NCBI GenBank assembly: GCA_020443425.1
Contig: JAGRIE010000032.1
Span: forward strand, 1 to 46,706
Length of the DNA stretch: 46,706 bases
Direction of reading: 5' to 3'
Source: Halioglobus sp.
Lineage (GTDB): Bacteria > Pseudomonadota > Gammaproteobacteria > Pseudomonadales > Halieaceae
The notes beneath the pieces were generated by a model. The model searched no databases. It had not been told where the DNA came from and saw only the letters and a program-made list of their open reading frames with translations. The stretch's first letter is position 1. Each line of letters begins with the position of its first letter. Positions 1-8,606 of this stretch are shown piece by piece. A program made the position numbers and the translations under genes.

Positions 1-297
1 CCGCCGATAACGCTCGATAATGGCTGTTTCGAAGGTCTGCTTGCGCAGTTTCGGCATCTTAACCTCGACCTCTCCGGCTTTGGTATGGAGCTTTCGTTTG
101 TAGCTGCCAGCGCGCGTATCAACGCGATCTGGGGAGTGCTCGTATCGCTGGGCATTGCACATCTCATCGGCCTCCGCGTCCAGCATTGCGTTCAGGGTTT
201 CCTCCACGGTGCCCCTGACCATCTCATCCAGGTGACCCCGGATCTCGCTCTCGTCAATTCGTATCACTTTGCTCAATGGCTTTGTGCTATCGTTCAT
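1..297 (-). CDS. IS256-family transposase, N-terminal part (cut by window edge)
   Basis: Reading the minus strand from an ATG at 297 gives 99 codons that stay open to base 1. The N-terminal part has the look of a Mutator/IS256-type transposase: an early acidic helical stretch (EETLNAMLDAEADEMCNAQR), then an RAGSYKRKLHTKAGEVEVKMPKLR-like segment, the basic region that in this family precedes the DDE catalytic core. The catalytic residues lie outside the window. An AGAGGACC Shine-Dalgarno-like sequence precedes the ATG. The element transposes by cutting and joining DNA; whether this copy is intact cannot be seen. It sits immediately downstream of the truncated cupin gene, in the same orientation. 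Family call is from residue pattern only. Confidence 0.85.
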   Translation of the reverse strand, partial: MNDSTKPLSKVIRIDESEIRGHLDEMVRGTVEETLNAMLDAEADEMCNAQRYEHSPDRVDTRAGSYKRKLHTKAGEVEVKMPKLRKQTFETAIIERYRR

Positions 298-344
298 GCG
301 GGTGGTCCTCTTTTGGTTCGTTACTGTGGTTTGGCGATTACAGT

Positions 345-400
345 TTTAACAAACCGGGGCCACCCCCTTCAAAAAAATGTGCGAAATATAATTTACGTTA
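345..400. mobile_element. probable end of the IS256-family element
   Basis: Between the transposase start (297) and the cupin stop (398) lie about 100 bases, which should include the terminal inverted repeat and target duplication of the insertion sequence. The GC-rich block at about 352-370 (minus strand reading GGGGGTGGCCCCGG) is the best candidate for the terminal repeat. The exact junction cannot be placed because the other end of the element is outside the window. Confidence 0.4.
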
Positions 401-745
401 TCGACCGTTGTGATATACGTTCACAGTCTCCGCAGCCACCTCTCCTTGTTTCAGTAGCAAAGTTTGTCCTGATTCAAGCTCAACCTCGAGTTCACCTTCA
501 AGCACCATGCCAAATGAGGGCACCGGGTGCAGGTGCCAGCCCGTTTCAGCACCTGGTGCGATTTCAACCTGCATTGCGGTCACTTCTGCTGTGCCCGTGG
601 GGTAGGCTATTTTTTTTCCATCCCAACTTTCCTGTGTTTTCAGCAAAGGTGTCACTTTTATTTCCTCGGTCGCATCGATAGTAAGCGCTAGCTGTGGTGT
701 ACAAATGAGAACGCTGCTCACGATGAACTTGCTAATCGTGTGCAT
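398..745 (-). CDS. exported cupin-domain protein, apparently C-terminally truncated
   Basis: A 115-residue protein with a signal peptide (about residues 1-22, ending LALT) and a single cupin fold. Cupin motif 1 is visible as ETGWHLHPVPSFGMVLEGE, with two metal-binding His residues and the downstream Glu/Gly. Motif 2 ends in VNVYHNG, which supplies the third His. In related small periplasmic cupins I know, about 20-30 residues forming the last beta strands follow this HNG; here a stop comes one residue later. The next recognisable gene is an IS256-type transposase 100 bases on, so loss of the tail by insertion is the likely explanation. The start is supported by GAGGTG 7 bases upstream. Metal and substrate are unknown. 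Confidence 0.75.
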   Translation of the reverse strand: MHTISKFIVSSVLICTPQLALTIDATEEIKVTPLLKTQESWDGKKIAYPTGTAEVTAMQVEIAPGAETGWHLHPVPSFGMVLEGELEVELESGQTLLLKQGEVAAETVNVYHNGR

Positions 746-843
746 GGAATCACCTCAAACGGTTGGATTGCAAATGGTGGTTTTTTTAGAGTTATATGGT
801 AGCTGATGGCTACTGGTTGCGGTGCCGATGGTGCCCCCTGACC

Positions 844-1380
844 TCAGCCAGAATGCGATCGGTCCGGTTGGTAGCCGCTGAGCCGTTCAAGTATTGTTGA
901 GCAAACTTCTTCCTGTGTGAGGGCCGAGCAGGGCACTGAGATATCTGCGTATTTACGGTATAACTCTTCGCGCTCAACAAACAAGTCCGAGAGACTCTGC
1001 TCAGGCCGTTTGGCAAGCCCGCGGGTGCCAAAATTGCTTATTCTGCGCTCCAGTGTAGATAAATCAATGTCAAGGAAGACGATGGTTCCAATCGCACTCA
1101 GATGTAGCATTGCGGCTTCGCTGTAGACAGCGCTGCCGCCTGTGGCAATCACATGATTGTGAACGTGAAGAGAGAGCAGGGTATCCTCTTCGATTTTCCT
1201 GAGTGCAAGATGACCCTCGTTATCGACGATATCCTGCAAGGAGCGCTGCTGTTCAGCCTGGATCAGTATGTCGGTATCGAGAAAAACATACGACATCCTC
1301 TTGGCGAGGATCACACCAACAGTGCTTTTACCCGCCCCCGGCATTCCAACCAGTATGATGTTTGATGTTGAAGCCGCCAT
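844..1380 (-). CDS. shikimate kinase family protein
   Basis: 178 residues, the usual size for shikimate kinase, which phosphorylates the 3-hydroxyl of shikimate with ATP in the aromatic amino acid pathway in the cytoplasm. The P-loop GMPGAGKST is at about residues 13-21, the shikimate-binding LDTD at about 34-37, an Arg-containing LRKIEE near 60-65, and the second substrate loop ATGGSAV near 79-85. An Arg/Lys-rich lid (RGLAKRP) follows at about 120. The substrate loop reads GGS where classical AroK has GGG. No aroB follows, unlike the common aroK-aroB arrangement, so this may be a second, divergent copy. A GGGGGAT Shine-Dalgarno lies upstream of the ATG. A related small-molecule kinase remains possible. 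Confidence 0.82.
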   Translation of the reverse strand: MAASTSNIILVGMPGAGKSTVGVILAKRMSYVFLDTDILIQAEQQRSLQDIVDNEGHLALRKIEEDTLLSLHVHNHVIATGGSAVYSEAAMLHLSAIGTIVFLDIDLSTLERRISNFGTRGLAKRPEQSLSDLFVEREELYRKYADISVPCSALTQEEVCSTILERLSGYQPDRSHSG

Positions 1381-1431
1381 GAATTCATATCCCCCAGCAG
1401 GGCCCAGTCCGGTCGTGAGCGAGCCAGATTA

Positions 1432-3681
1432 TCAGCGATTCTGGTAGCGGTTCAAATCAAACAGGCCGGCTTCTCTGGGGAAGGTTTTCTGGTAGTGGGA
1501 ATGAAACTTGTCCGAGAGCGGCCAGAACGCTTCCTGGTTGCGTCTTATGCCATAAAACGACACAAGGCTCGCATAGTCGGTCTCATTGCGCATGGATTCT
1601 ATGGCCGTTACGAACGCTTCCAGTTCGCTTTCCGGCACTTGAAAAAATGCGTTTGGATAAGAGCCGATAAAGCCTTTTACCACGGTGAGGTAGTCCTCTT
1701 CCGGGACACGGCGCTGATCCTCATGGAATACTTGCGCATTGTTCAAAAAGGCGTCGTTGTGCACAATCGTATAATAGGCGTGGCTATCGGAATCGCTGCT
1801 GACGACCTCGATGAAGGCCACTTCGGGCATCAGGCTGAAAGGAGTTCCCTGCAACGTCTGTAGTTTGTCAAAGGCTGAGTCTGCCGGTTGATAGCGATCG
1901 GCGGTCGCGCCAGCCAAACGCTGCTGCAACATGGACAACAGCTCGCTCTTGGGATCTGCAGTTTTGTACTGGATGTCTGTAGTGCGGTCAAAAGCGACTG
2001 AATCTGTCATGACAAACTGCAGTGCTTCTTCCTCTGCTTCCCGGTACCAGAAATCCCGCAGGACAATGCGTTCTTGTGGCGGCAGAAAGAACAGGAAGTT
2101 CTGTTCGCCTTCCATGCGCAGGAAGTCCATGTAGAGGCGTGTTTCAAGTTGGTGCGCCACATTGCCAAATACGTCATAGCCGGCAACCAGCAGGTAGTGA
2201 ATGCGCTCAAGCAAGGAGTAGTCAATCACCCATGCCGTTTTCGGTTGCTGGCCGACAAAGCCCTTTACCACCGATGCGCTGTTGTCATGCCGAAATACGG
2301 TGAGAGCGGCGTTATCGTTCTCTCCATCACCGTCCCAAATCAGGTCCAGATTGACTTTGGTACCCTCAGGCCCTGTCATTTTCTGGATATACTCGAATTT
2401 CGCTTTCAGGAATTTCAGTTGCTCGCGTGAGTAACCGCGCCACTCAATGATAGAAACCAGTGCGCCCCCCAGTTTGTCTGCAGGCAGGCGCAGGTTTTTG
2501 CTTTCCTTCGCCAGGAACTCGGCATTCTCCTGAACCCCTTTCCTGTCCGGATCGAGAAACACGACCCAGAAATGGTCATCAATCACATTCAGGGCGACCT
2601 GGCCGCGACAAACCGGCCCCTTGATAAACCCCATAATGGTGAACTGGGCTTCATCCAGCATGAATTTATAGCGGGAACTCTGTGGCAATTCGCGGAAAGT
2701 AATAAACGGGTTGGAGGCGGTGTCCGTCGCGTAGGAGGGAAGGGCGCTGACCGTGTAATCCGGGTCCAGGAACAGCGATTGCCAGCGCGACATGCGTGCC
2801 GAATTCAATGCGTAGGGCATATGCCGCTTTGCCAGTACAGCTGTGCGCAGCGGCTGCAATCGGTAGAAAAACTTGCCTGTGCCTGGGTCATCGTAAGGTC
2901 GCCGCGTGGCGATAACCTCTATCGGTTGCCCCGGAGGTGTGCGTGACCGCACCAGTGTGTAGTAGCCGCCACTCTCACCGAACTCGGAGAAATAGAGGTT
3001 TGCAGTGAACAGGTGCTCGTACATATACCTGGACATCAGCTGCTGTTTCAGGCTCTCGCCGTTGAAAAATGACTCCCAGTGATGCACTGCCTCCTTCTCT
3101 TCTGCAGTCGGTGCGTCGACGGCAATACCGCGGGCGCCCTCCAGCAGCCAGTTGTTCAGGGTCTCATGTTCCTTCGCATTCAGGGCGGGCAGCCCGTACG
3201 GCATCCCCCACAGCGGGTAGTTTGCAGCGAATGTGTCAAATGTCTCGGGTTTAGTGCACTGCTGCTCCCGGTCCAGGCCCAGAGGAATGGTCTCCGGCAG
3301 GACATTTCCGACCGGCAGGGGGTGTTGCTGTTTCAGGGCTAACATGCGGGCAATGACACCGTGCTCGGGGGCCTCCTCATCTAAAATCGGGTAAAAGCCC
3401 TTCTTGCGCCATTCCTCGGTCGTCTGGGCGTCTTCGAATAACCGGGTCGGTGGCGCGGCCTTGAGGCGCAGGGAATACACCTGCTCTTTGCTGGCGCCGC
3501 GCTGCATACCGGCCCAGGCATCCAGTTTCAACTGGCAGGGCGCATCGTAGCAGCCGTGGCACACCATGCATCGCTGTTCGACAACGGTCTTCACCTGGGG
3601 GGGGTAGTCGCTGGCGGCAAGGCTTGTGAGTGGGAGCAGGAAAGGTGCTAACGAAAGGGTGATCTGGATGAGAATTTTCAT
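1432..3681 (-). CDS. cti: fatty acid cis/trans isomerase
   Basis: 749 residues with a cleavable signal peptide (about 1-23, ending LAAS) and a haem c attachment motif CMVCH at residues 38-42, followed by GCYDAPCQLKLDAW. A signal peptide, a single CXXCH near the mature N terminus and a total length near 750-770 are the hallmarks of periplasmic Cti. The enzyme converts cis-unsaturated phospholipid acyl chains to trans without a double-bond shift, stiffening the membrane under solvent, heat or osmotic stress. In the family the haem is thought to take part in catalysis. It is a single gene, read towards the shikimate kinase gene 51 bases downstream. It complements the cyclopropane-synthase-like enzyme at 27723, which also modifies membrane acyl chains. 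Confidence 0.93.
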   Translation of the reverse strand: MKILIQITLSLAPFLLPLTSLAASDYPPQVKTVVEQRCMVCHGCYDAPCQLKLDAWAGMQRGASKEQVYSLRLKAAPPTRLFEDAQTTEEWRKKGFYPILDEEAPEHGVIARMLALKQQHPLPVGNVLPETIPLGLDREQQCTKPETFDTFAANYPLWGMPYGLPALNAKEHETLNNWLLEGARGIAVDAPTAEEKEAVHHWESFFNGESLKQQLMSRYMYEHLFTANLYFSEFGESGGYYTLVRSRTPPGQPIEVIATRRPYDDPGTGKFFYRLQPLRTAVLAKRHMPYALNSARMSRWQSLFLDPDYTVSALPSYATDTASNPFITFRELPQSSRYKFMLDEAQFTIMGFIKGPVCRGQVALNVIDDHFWVVFLDPDRKGVQENAEFLAKESKNLRLPADKLGGALVSIIEWRGYSREQLKFLKAKFEYIQKMTGPEGTKVNLDLIWDGDGENDNAALTVFRHDNSASVVKGFVGQQPKTAWVIDYSLLERIHYLLVAGYDVFGNVAHQLETRLYMDFLRMEGEQNFLFFLPPQERIVLRDFWYREAEEEALQFVMTDSVAFDRTTDIQYKTADPKSELLSMLQQRLAGATADRYQPADSAFDKLQTLQGTPFSLMPEVAFIEVVSSDSDSHAYYTIVHNDAFLNNAQVFHEDQRRVPEEDYLTVVKGFIGSYPNAFFQVPESELEAFVTAIESMRNETDYASLVSFYGIRRNQEAFWPLSDKFHSHYQKTFPREAGLFDLNRYQNR

Positions 3682-3898
3682 GGCGGAATTCTGCGGCTTT
3701 GGTTCATGTAATGCAAGAGTAGTACCAGCTTGGCGAAAATGGCTACCCTGCGCACTCTCACGCGCGAATCGTGGTGCTCGGGGGGTACTTTACCTATAAT
3801 TCATCGCGCTTCTGATTGGGGGCAATCTTCTTGCACGTTGCGAGGAGGATGGCATCAAGCTGGTTGAAGCTGCGTATGGAGTCTGTGGTGATGTCCGG

Positions 3899-5065
3899 AT
3901 GGGGGAAGTTGCAATCGGCAAACTGGGTTTGAACGACAGGGAAATCGACAAGCTGCGCAGTCGACTGCAGCATGCTGTGGAAAAAGGTCCGCTGCCATCA
4001 CTGCAATTCGCGGTTGCCCGCCATGGCAAACTGGCTGTGTTCGAAACGCTGGGTGAGGCAGACAACGAGACGCGATACACGATTTTTTCCTGTACCAAAC
4101 CTGTAGTGGCTGCCGCGATCTGGCGCTTGATGGGCGAGGGCCTCTTAGACGCCGAGAAACCTGTAGCACACTATATCCCGGACTTCGCAGGCAACGGTAA
4201 ACAGAACATCACGGTAGAGCAGGTGCTGTGCCACACGGGCGGATTTCCCCGTGCGCCGCTGTCGACTCCGCAGTGGTGGACTCGGCAGGGAAGAGTCGCG
4301 GAAATGCGCAAGTGGCGCTTGAACTGGCAACCGGGGAGCCGCATGGAGTACCACCCGTTATCGGCGCACTGGGTGCTGGCCGAACTGATTGAGTCGGTGT
4401 CCGGTTTTGATTATCGCGATTACCTGCGTGAGCACATTATGGCACCCCTCGGTCTCGAGCACTTACGACTGGGTGTTGCGCGTCCGGAGCAGCGCAATAT
4501 TGCGACTTTGCAGTGTGTTGGGGCGCCGCCCTCTTCCTCGGAAATACGCGGTCTTTTCGGCGGTGCCCAGGAGTGGCCGATTGTGGCCGACTCGTCACTG
4601 TTGATGTTCAATGACCCCGAGGTGAGAGCGCTGGGCGTCCCCGGTGGCGGTGCGGTTTCCACTGCGGCCGATGTGGCGATGTTTTACCAGGCGCTGATGC
4701 GAAATGCCGGAACAGTGTGGCGGCCGGAGTTCCTTGCAGGCACGCTCGGCAGGGTGCGGGTTCACCTTCCGGACCCGATGACCGGCGCTCCCGCCAATTA
4801 CGGTCTGGGTGTGGTCATCGCTGGCGATGACCGGTATAAGCCGTACCGGGGTATGGGTAGCCGTGTCTCGGAGCGGGCCTTTGGTCACCAGGGGGTCGGG
4901 GGGCAGGTGGCCTGGGGCGACCCTGCCAGTGGCATCTCATTCTGTTTGCTGACCAACGGGCTGGATGCAAACCCGCTGCGCTCGGCACAGCTTTGTGCCG
5001 CCGCCAGCAACCGCGCGGGTGCAGCAGGTCTGCCGCGCCGCGACATTGACGGGCACCAGCAATAG
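3899..5065 (+). CDS. serine hydrolase, beta-lactamase/class C esterase family
   Basis: 388 residues. The catalytic SxxK is visible as S64-C-T-K67 (IFSCTKP), the second motif as Y151-H-P in MEYHPLSAHWVLAELIE, and the third as HQGVGG near residue 330 where class C enzymes have KTG. The family includes EstB-type esterases, D-aminopeptidases and LpqH-type hydrolases; the exact substrate cannot be read. No signal peptide is evident, so a cytoplasmic location is likely. The frame stays open upstream to about 3800 with plausible coding sequence (ARCEEDGIKLVEAAYG) but contains no ATG, GTG or TTG, so the true N terminus is uncertain; a GAGGAGG at 3843 fits an ATG in another frame. A 5' frameshift or a non-standard start is possible. 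Confidence 0.85.
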   Translation: MGEVAIGKLGLNDREIDKLRSRLQHAVEKGPLPSLQFAVARHGKLAVFETLGEADNETRYTIFSCTKPVVAAAIWRLMGEGLLDAEKPVAHYIPDFAGNGKQNITVEQVLCHTGGFPRAPLSTPQWWTRQGRVAEMRKWRLNWQPGSRMEYHPLSAHWVLAELIESVSGFDYRDYLREHIMAPLGLEHLRLGVARPEQRNIATLQCVGAPPSSSEIRGLFGGAQEWPIVADSSLLMFNDPEVRALGVPGGGAVSTAADVAMFYQALMRNAGTVWRPEFLAGTLGRVRVHLPDPMTGAPANYGLGVVIAGDDRYKPYRGMGSRVSERAFGHQGVGGQVAWGDPASGISFCLLTNGLDANPLRSAQLCAAASNRAGAAGLPRRDIDGHQQ

Positions 5066-5299
5066 GGGCGGGCTTGTTGGTGGTGCCACCCCGTTTCGAC
5101 GATGGAATGTCCCTGCTGTGCCCCTGCTGGCGCGTTTTGCGCCGTCTCCCGCACCGTCCGCTTCTTTTACACTTGGGAGAGGACGCGCGCTCGATGTTTG
5201 GTAAGCAACTGATATAAAACAATAAAAAATAGTGGCATGAATATCGCATGCCTTCGACCCTTTACCAACAATAGAAAACGAGCGGTGGAAAAGACGTCC

Positions 5300-5833
5300 A
5301 TGAAGCAATTTGTGTCGATACTGGTGCTGGCGCTGGCAGCGCTGTCCATGAACAACTCAGCTCATGCCGCGTTGATATTTGTAGGCTACTGGGATGTGGC
5401 AGACCCGAGTGCTCCTATCTGGTCCGATACCCCGCCAGATGGGCCGCTGGCTTACACGGGACAGGAAGCGGCGGCCCTGCTGTTCGGTGGGAATGCATCC
5501 GACTACAGTATTTCAACAGTGGACGACAGTGTAGCCAATATCAATAACATGGCGTGGTATGACATCATCGGCTATGGTGGCGCTCTCTTTGCGGAGGACT
5601 ACTCCAACAAATACCTCGGCCAGTTCTACGGTCCCACGAACGATTTCACGATAGGCGACGTGGGCGGTTCCGCCTCGGCCTTTGTGCGGGACAACCTCAC
5701 CCAGGGTGTGGAGAGAAACTACGCATTCAAAGACGACGGCATCTCGGTCCCGGAGCCCTCGGCGCTGGCATTACTGCTGCTCGGCCTGGCCTGCGTCGTG
5801 GCGGGTCGCCGGACCGTTCGAATACACCACTGA
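5300..5833 (+). CDS. PEP-CTERM sorting-domain protein
   Basis: 177 residues from the ATG at 5300, which has GGTGGA upstream and begins a clean signal peptide (MKQFVSILVLALAALS, cleavage near AHA-A). The C terminus is a textbook PEP-CTERM tail: VPEPSALA, a hydrophobic membrane segment (LLLLGLACVVAG), then a basic end (RRTVRIHH). Such proteins are exported and processed by an exosortase for attachment to or release at the cell surface, often with exopolysaccharide. The middle (about residues 25-150) is rich in Gly, Asp, Ser and Tyr and resembles no domain I recognise. No exosortase gene lies in the window. An upstream in-frame ATG at 5237 would spoil the signal peptide. Confidence 0.88.
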   Translation: MKQFVSILVLALAALSMNNSAHAALIFVGYWDVADPSAPIWSDTPPDGPLAYTGQEAAALLFGGNASDYSISTVDDSVANINNMAWYDIIGYGGALFAEDYSNKYLGQFYGPTNDFTIGDVGGSASAFVRDNLTQGVERNYAFKDDGISVPEPSALALLLLGLACVVAGRRTVRIHH

Positions 5834-5859
5834 CACTCGGTAACCCGGCGGCACTGGCG

Positions 5860-7086
5860 CTAAGGCGTGCCAATCACGGCATCCGCTGCCAGTTGATCGA
5901 TCTCTGCGTCGCTGTACCCCGCCTCACTCAGGATTTCCCTGCTGTGTTCGCCAAGTCTTGGTGGGTGGCGGTACAGGGCGGCCGGTGTTTCAGACAGGTG
6001 TCCTGGGTAACGCACATAACGCAGGGTCCCGGCCTCCGGGTCGGGGTGTTCCGCATCGAAAATAGTGCGGTTGTGTCTTGCCTGTGGATCTTCGGCGAAT
6101 TCACGCACGGTCTTCACCGGGCCAAAGGGGACTCCCACGGCATCCAGTCGGGACAGCAGCTCATCGGTGGTAAAGCGTTTCATGACTTCCCCGATCGCAT
6201 CCAGCCAGGGAGCAAAGTCGCTGATACGCTCCCCAACATTTCGCATACCCTCCCGCTCCAGCAGTTCTGTGCATTCCAGCGCGTGACATAAGTTCTGGAA
6301 ATGATTGTCCTGTAGTGCCATGCCCACCACGAAACCATCCATGGTTTCAAATGTGCGCAAAACGGCCAGTGGTTGCGGATCCTGCATGTCATTGGGGACG
6401 AAGCTGTCGACCGGTATCAGGTCAGCCAGCGAGTTTGTGGCCCAGGCGTCAATCATAGGGACATCGACACGTTGGCCCCTGCCGGTGCCGCCGGGGCGGT
6501 CGCGCGCGTACAGCGCAGCCATTGCCACACCGGCTGCAGTGGTGGCAGTGGTCTTGTCGACGATCGCCGACTGGATCAGTTGCGGTTTGCCGCCAAACGG
6601 CATGCCCTGTATGTGCATCATGCCGACCAATCCCTGTGCAATCGGGTCGTAGGCAGGTTTGTGGGAATACGGCCCAGTGGGGCCAAAGCCGGTAATCGAC
6701 ACATAGACCAGCCTGTCGTTCACGGCACGCAAATCCTCATAACCAATGCCGAGCCGGTCGGGTACTCCCCCGCGAAAGTTCTCGACGAGGATATCCGCTG
6801 TCTGTGCCAGCTTTTTGATGATAGCAATACCCTCGGGGCTCTTGAGGTCCAGTGAAAGACTGCGTTTATTGCGGTTCATCTGTACGTAAAAACCAGTGAG
6901 CCCAGCCTTCTGCGGTGGCGACATCCAGCGGGAGATCTCTCCATGGGTTGGTTCGATCTTGATGACATCGGCGCCGAGGTCGCCCAGCTGTTGGCTGCAA
7001 AGCGGCCCAGTAATCATGGAGGTGATATCGATGACGCGGATACCCTTCAGGGGACCCTGGGGCGATGCTGACAGTTTGACATCCAT
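5860..7086 (-). CDS. class III (CaiB/BaiF) CoA-transferase
   Basis: 408 residues, typical for formyl-CoA transferase/CaiB-type enzymes, which move CoA between carboxylic acids through an aspartyl-CoA thioester. The N-terminal signature is present (GIRVIDIT, then GDLGADVIKIEPTHGE), as are NRNKRSLSLDLK, the VENFRGGVPDRLGIGYEDLR segment and SITGFGPTGPY. The conserved catalytic Asp is most likely D147 in AYDPIAQG. The acid substrate cannot be inferred; 2-methylacyl-CoA racemases share the fold and should be kept in mind. The gene diverges from the DUF1214/sulfotransferase pair beginning at 7402. A perfect 13-bp hairpin lies in its leader, 30 bases before the start. Confidence 0.9.
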   Translation of the reverse strand: MDVKLSASPQGPLKGIRVIDITSMITGPLCSQQLGDLGADVIKIEPTHGEISRWMSPPQKAGLTGFYVQMNRNKRSLSLDLKSPEGIAIIKKLAQTADILVENFRGGVPDRLGIGYEDLRAVNDRLVYVSITGFGPTGPYSHKPAYDPIAQGLVGMMHIQGMPFGGKPQLIQSAIVDKTTATTAAGVAMAALYARDRPGGTGRGQRVDVPMIDAWATNSLADLIPVDSFVPNDMQDPQPLAVLRTFETMDGFVVGMALQDNHFQNLCHALECTELLEREGMRNVGERISDFAPWLDAIGEVMKRFTTDELLSRLDAVGVPFGPVKTVREFAEDPQARHNRTIFDAEHPDPEAGTLRYVRYPGHLSETPAALYRHPPRLGEHSREILSEAGYSDAEIDQLAADAVIGTP

Positions 7087-7401
7087 GGATGCGTGCCTCG
7101 TATTATTGTCGATAACTGCACATGCCCGCTGTCGGGCATGTGCAGGAAGGGGCGGTTGCTGTGTGCCCGCGTTAGCTTAATCGTTTCTCCTCGTGCTGCA
7201 CAAGTTCATGCCAGTACCACCAGTTCACTAATCTTGACTGACCGCTGGCCCGGTAGCAGGATCGAGCGCTCGCCCCTTTCACTGTTGCGCTCAATCGCGG
7301 ATACTGATGTTGACGCCGTACATTCCGGATTGCTGGTTGACACCATCTCCGGCGGGTGAAACCGGCGGTTATTATCGCGGATTCAGTGAGCGAGGATTCC
7401 T
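7087..7401. other. divergent intergenic region between CoA-transferase and DUF1214 genes
   Basis: A 315-base gap that should hold the promoters of both divergent genes. Apart from the perfect hairpin at 7116-7145 nothing is certain. A TTGACA occurs at 7337 but has no well-spaced -10 hexamer, so I do not call a promoter. Confidence 0.5.
7116..7145. repeat. perfect 13-bp inverted repeat (hairpin or operator)
   Basis: CTGCACATGCCCG (7116-7128), a 4-base loop, then its exact complement (7133-7145). On the minus strand it would fold in the untranslated leader of the CoA-transferase mRNA, ending 30 bases before the start codon. No T-run follows on either strand, so it is not a standard terminator. 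It could be an operator or an mRNA structure. Confidence 0.7.
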
Positions 7402-8589
7402 ATGTTTGGAGACAACCCGCACGATGCCGAGTTGAAAGCGAGCTGGGAAGATTTCTGTGATCAATTGAAGCGCGCGGGTGATCTGGTGTTCCGTGATACC
7501 ACACCCAACCACGATATTGACCGTGCCAAGGGCTTGCGGCTATTGGCGAGGAATATGTCTCTTGCCCTGCAGTTCCATCTGGAGAATAACAACCCGGATT
7601 TTCCGGAGTTGCTGCATTATTTTGACCCGCTGCGCAAACAGGGCGGCGACAACACGGATGCGTTGTATGTCGGCGCCCCGATCAATGGTGAACACACCTA
7701 CCGTATCAGCGGCCTGCGCGGTACCGCCCGCTACTTTGCCGTTACAGTGGTTGAGGATGGACCCACCCCCTGGGGAGGGGCGGTGGCGGGCAATCTGATC
7801 GACAGTGATATCGAGGTGGCGGCAGACGGTGTGTTCGAGATCGTCCTGAGCCCTCACGAGCATGCAGGCAACTGGATACGGACCACGCCCGGGAGTTGGC
7901 GCGTTACCATCAGGCAGTTTTTTGCCGACTGGGAAAATGAGGTTCCAATGACGGCGCGAATCGATCGCCTGGGTGAACTGGAGCACAACCCGATGCTGAG
8001 CGTGGCAGACCTACAAAAAGGTCTGGCGGACGCAGTCGCATGGGTGCGGGATTCAACGGTGTACTGGGCTGAGATGCTGGGCAAGTGGAAGGTGCAGCCG
8101 AATCGGTTTCTGTCCTATCGGCAGTTGGACGACAACGCCATTGATGCCACCCCCGGTGGTGAGCCACTGATCTGCTACTGGCAGGTGCCCGAGGATGAAG
8201 TGCTGGTCGTTCGGGTGACACCTCCCGCAGCCAATTACTGGGCGGTGGAGTTTGGCAACTGCTGGTGGGAGACTATGGATTACCGCTACCGATTGTGCAG
8301 CACCAACTGCCATCATGCCCAGTTGGAAAGTGATGGTGAGTTGATCCTGGTGGTGTCACACCAGGACCCCGGTGTACCCAATTGGCTGGACCCCTCGGGA
8401 CACCAGGAGGGCTATATCACGGTGCGCTGGATCGGGGCTGAGCACTATCCCATCCCGCAGTGCACGCAGATGAAGTTGGAGAAACTGTCATCCTGTTTGC
8501 CCGCTGATGTCCGCTCCATCAGTCCAGAACAACGAAGGCGACAGTTGGCGGCGCGCCGCAGCGGTGTAATCAGGCGCTTTGGCTACTAG
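7402..8589 (+). CDS. DUF1214-domain protein (copy 1)
   Basis: 395 residues, no signal peptide or membrane segment. The C-terminal third carries the DUF1214-like pattern: an aromatic-rich YWAVEFGNCWWETMDYR segment, then VSHQDPGVPNWLDPSGHQEG and a TVRW strand. The middle has GAPINGEHTYRISG and a GNWIRTTPGSWRVTIRQFF segment. The function of this domain is not established. The product is clearly related to the protein at 13710-14825, which shares DALYVGAPINGEHTYRI-type and DPGVPNWLD-type blocks. Seventeen bases separate it from the sulfotransferase gene downstream, so the two are probably one transcript. The same gene pair in the same order recurs on the other strand at 14825-12470. Confidence 0.85.
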   Translation: MFGDNPHDAELKASWEDFCDQLKRAGDLVFRDTTPNHDIDRAKGLRLLARNMSLALQFHLENNNPDFPELLHYFDPLRKQGGDNTDALYVGAPINGEHTYRISGLRGTARYFAVTVVEDGPTPWGGAVAGNLIDSDIEVAADGVFEIVLSPHEHAGNWIRTTPGSWRVTIRQFFADWENEVPMTARIDRLGELEHNPMLSVADLQKGLADAVAWVRDSTVYWAEMLGKWKVQPNRFLSYRQLDDNAIDATPGGEPLICYWQVPEDEVLVVRVTPPAANYWAVEFGNCWWETMDYRYRLCSTNCHHAQLESDGELILVVSHQDPGVPNWLDPSGHQEGYITVRWIGAEHYPIPQCTQMKLEKLSSCLPADVRSISPEQRRRQLAARRSGVIRRFGY

Positions 8590-8606
8590 AACATTCAGGA
8601 AACCTG

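Noticed and set aside
7337-7375. TTGACA followed by TATTAT before the DUF1214 gene
   Set aside because: Spacing of 27 bases is far outside the 15-19 base range for sigma-70 promoters.
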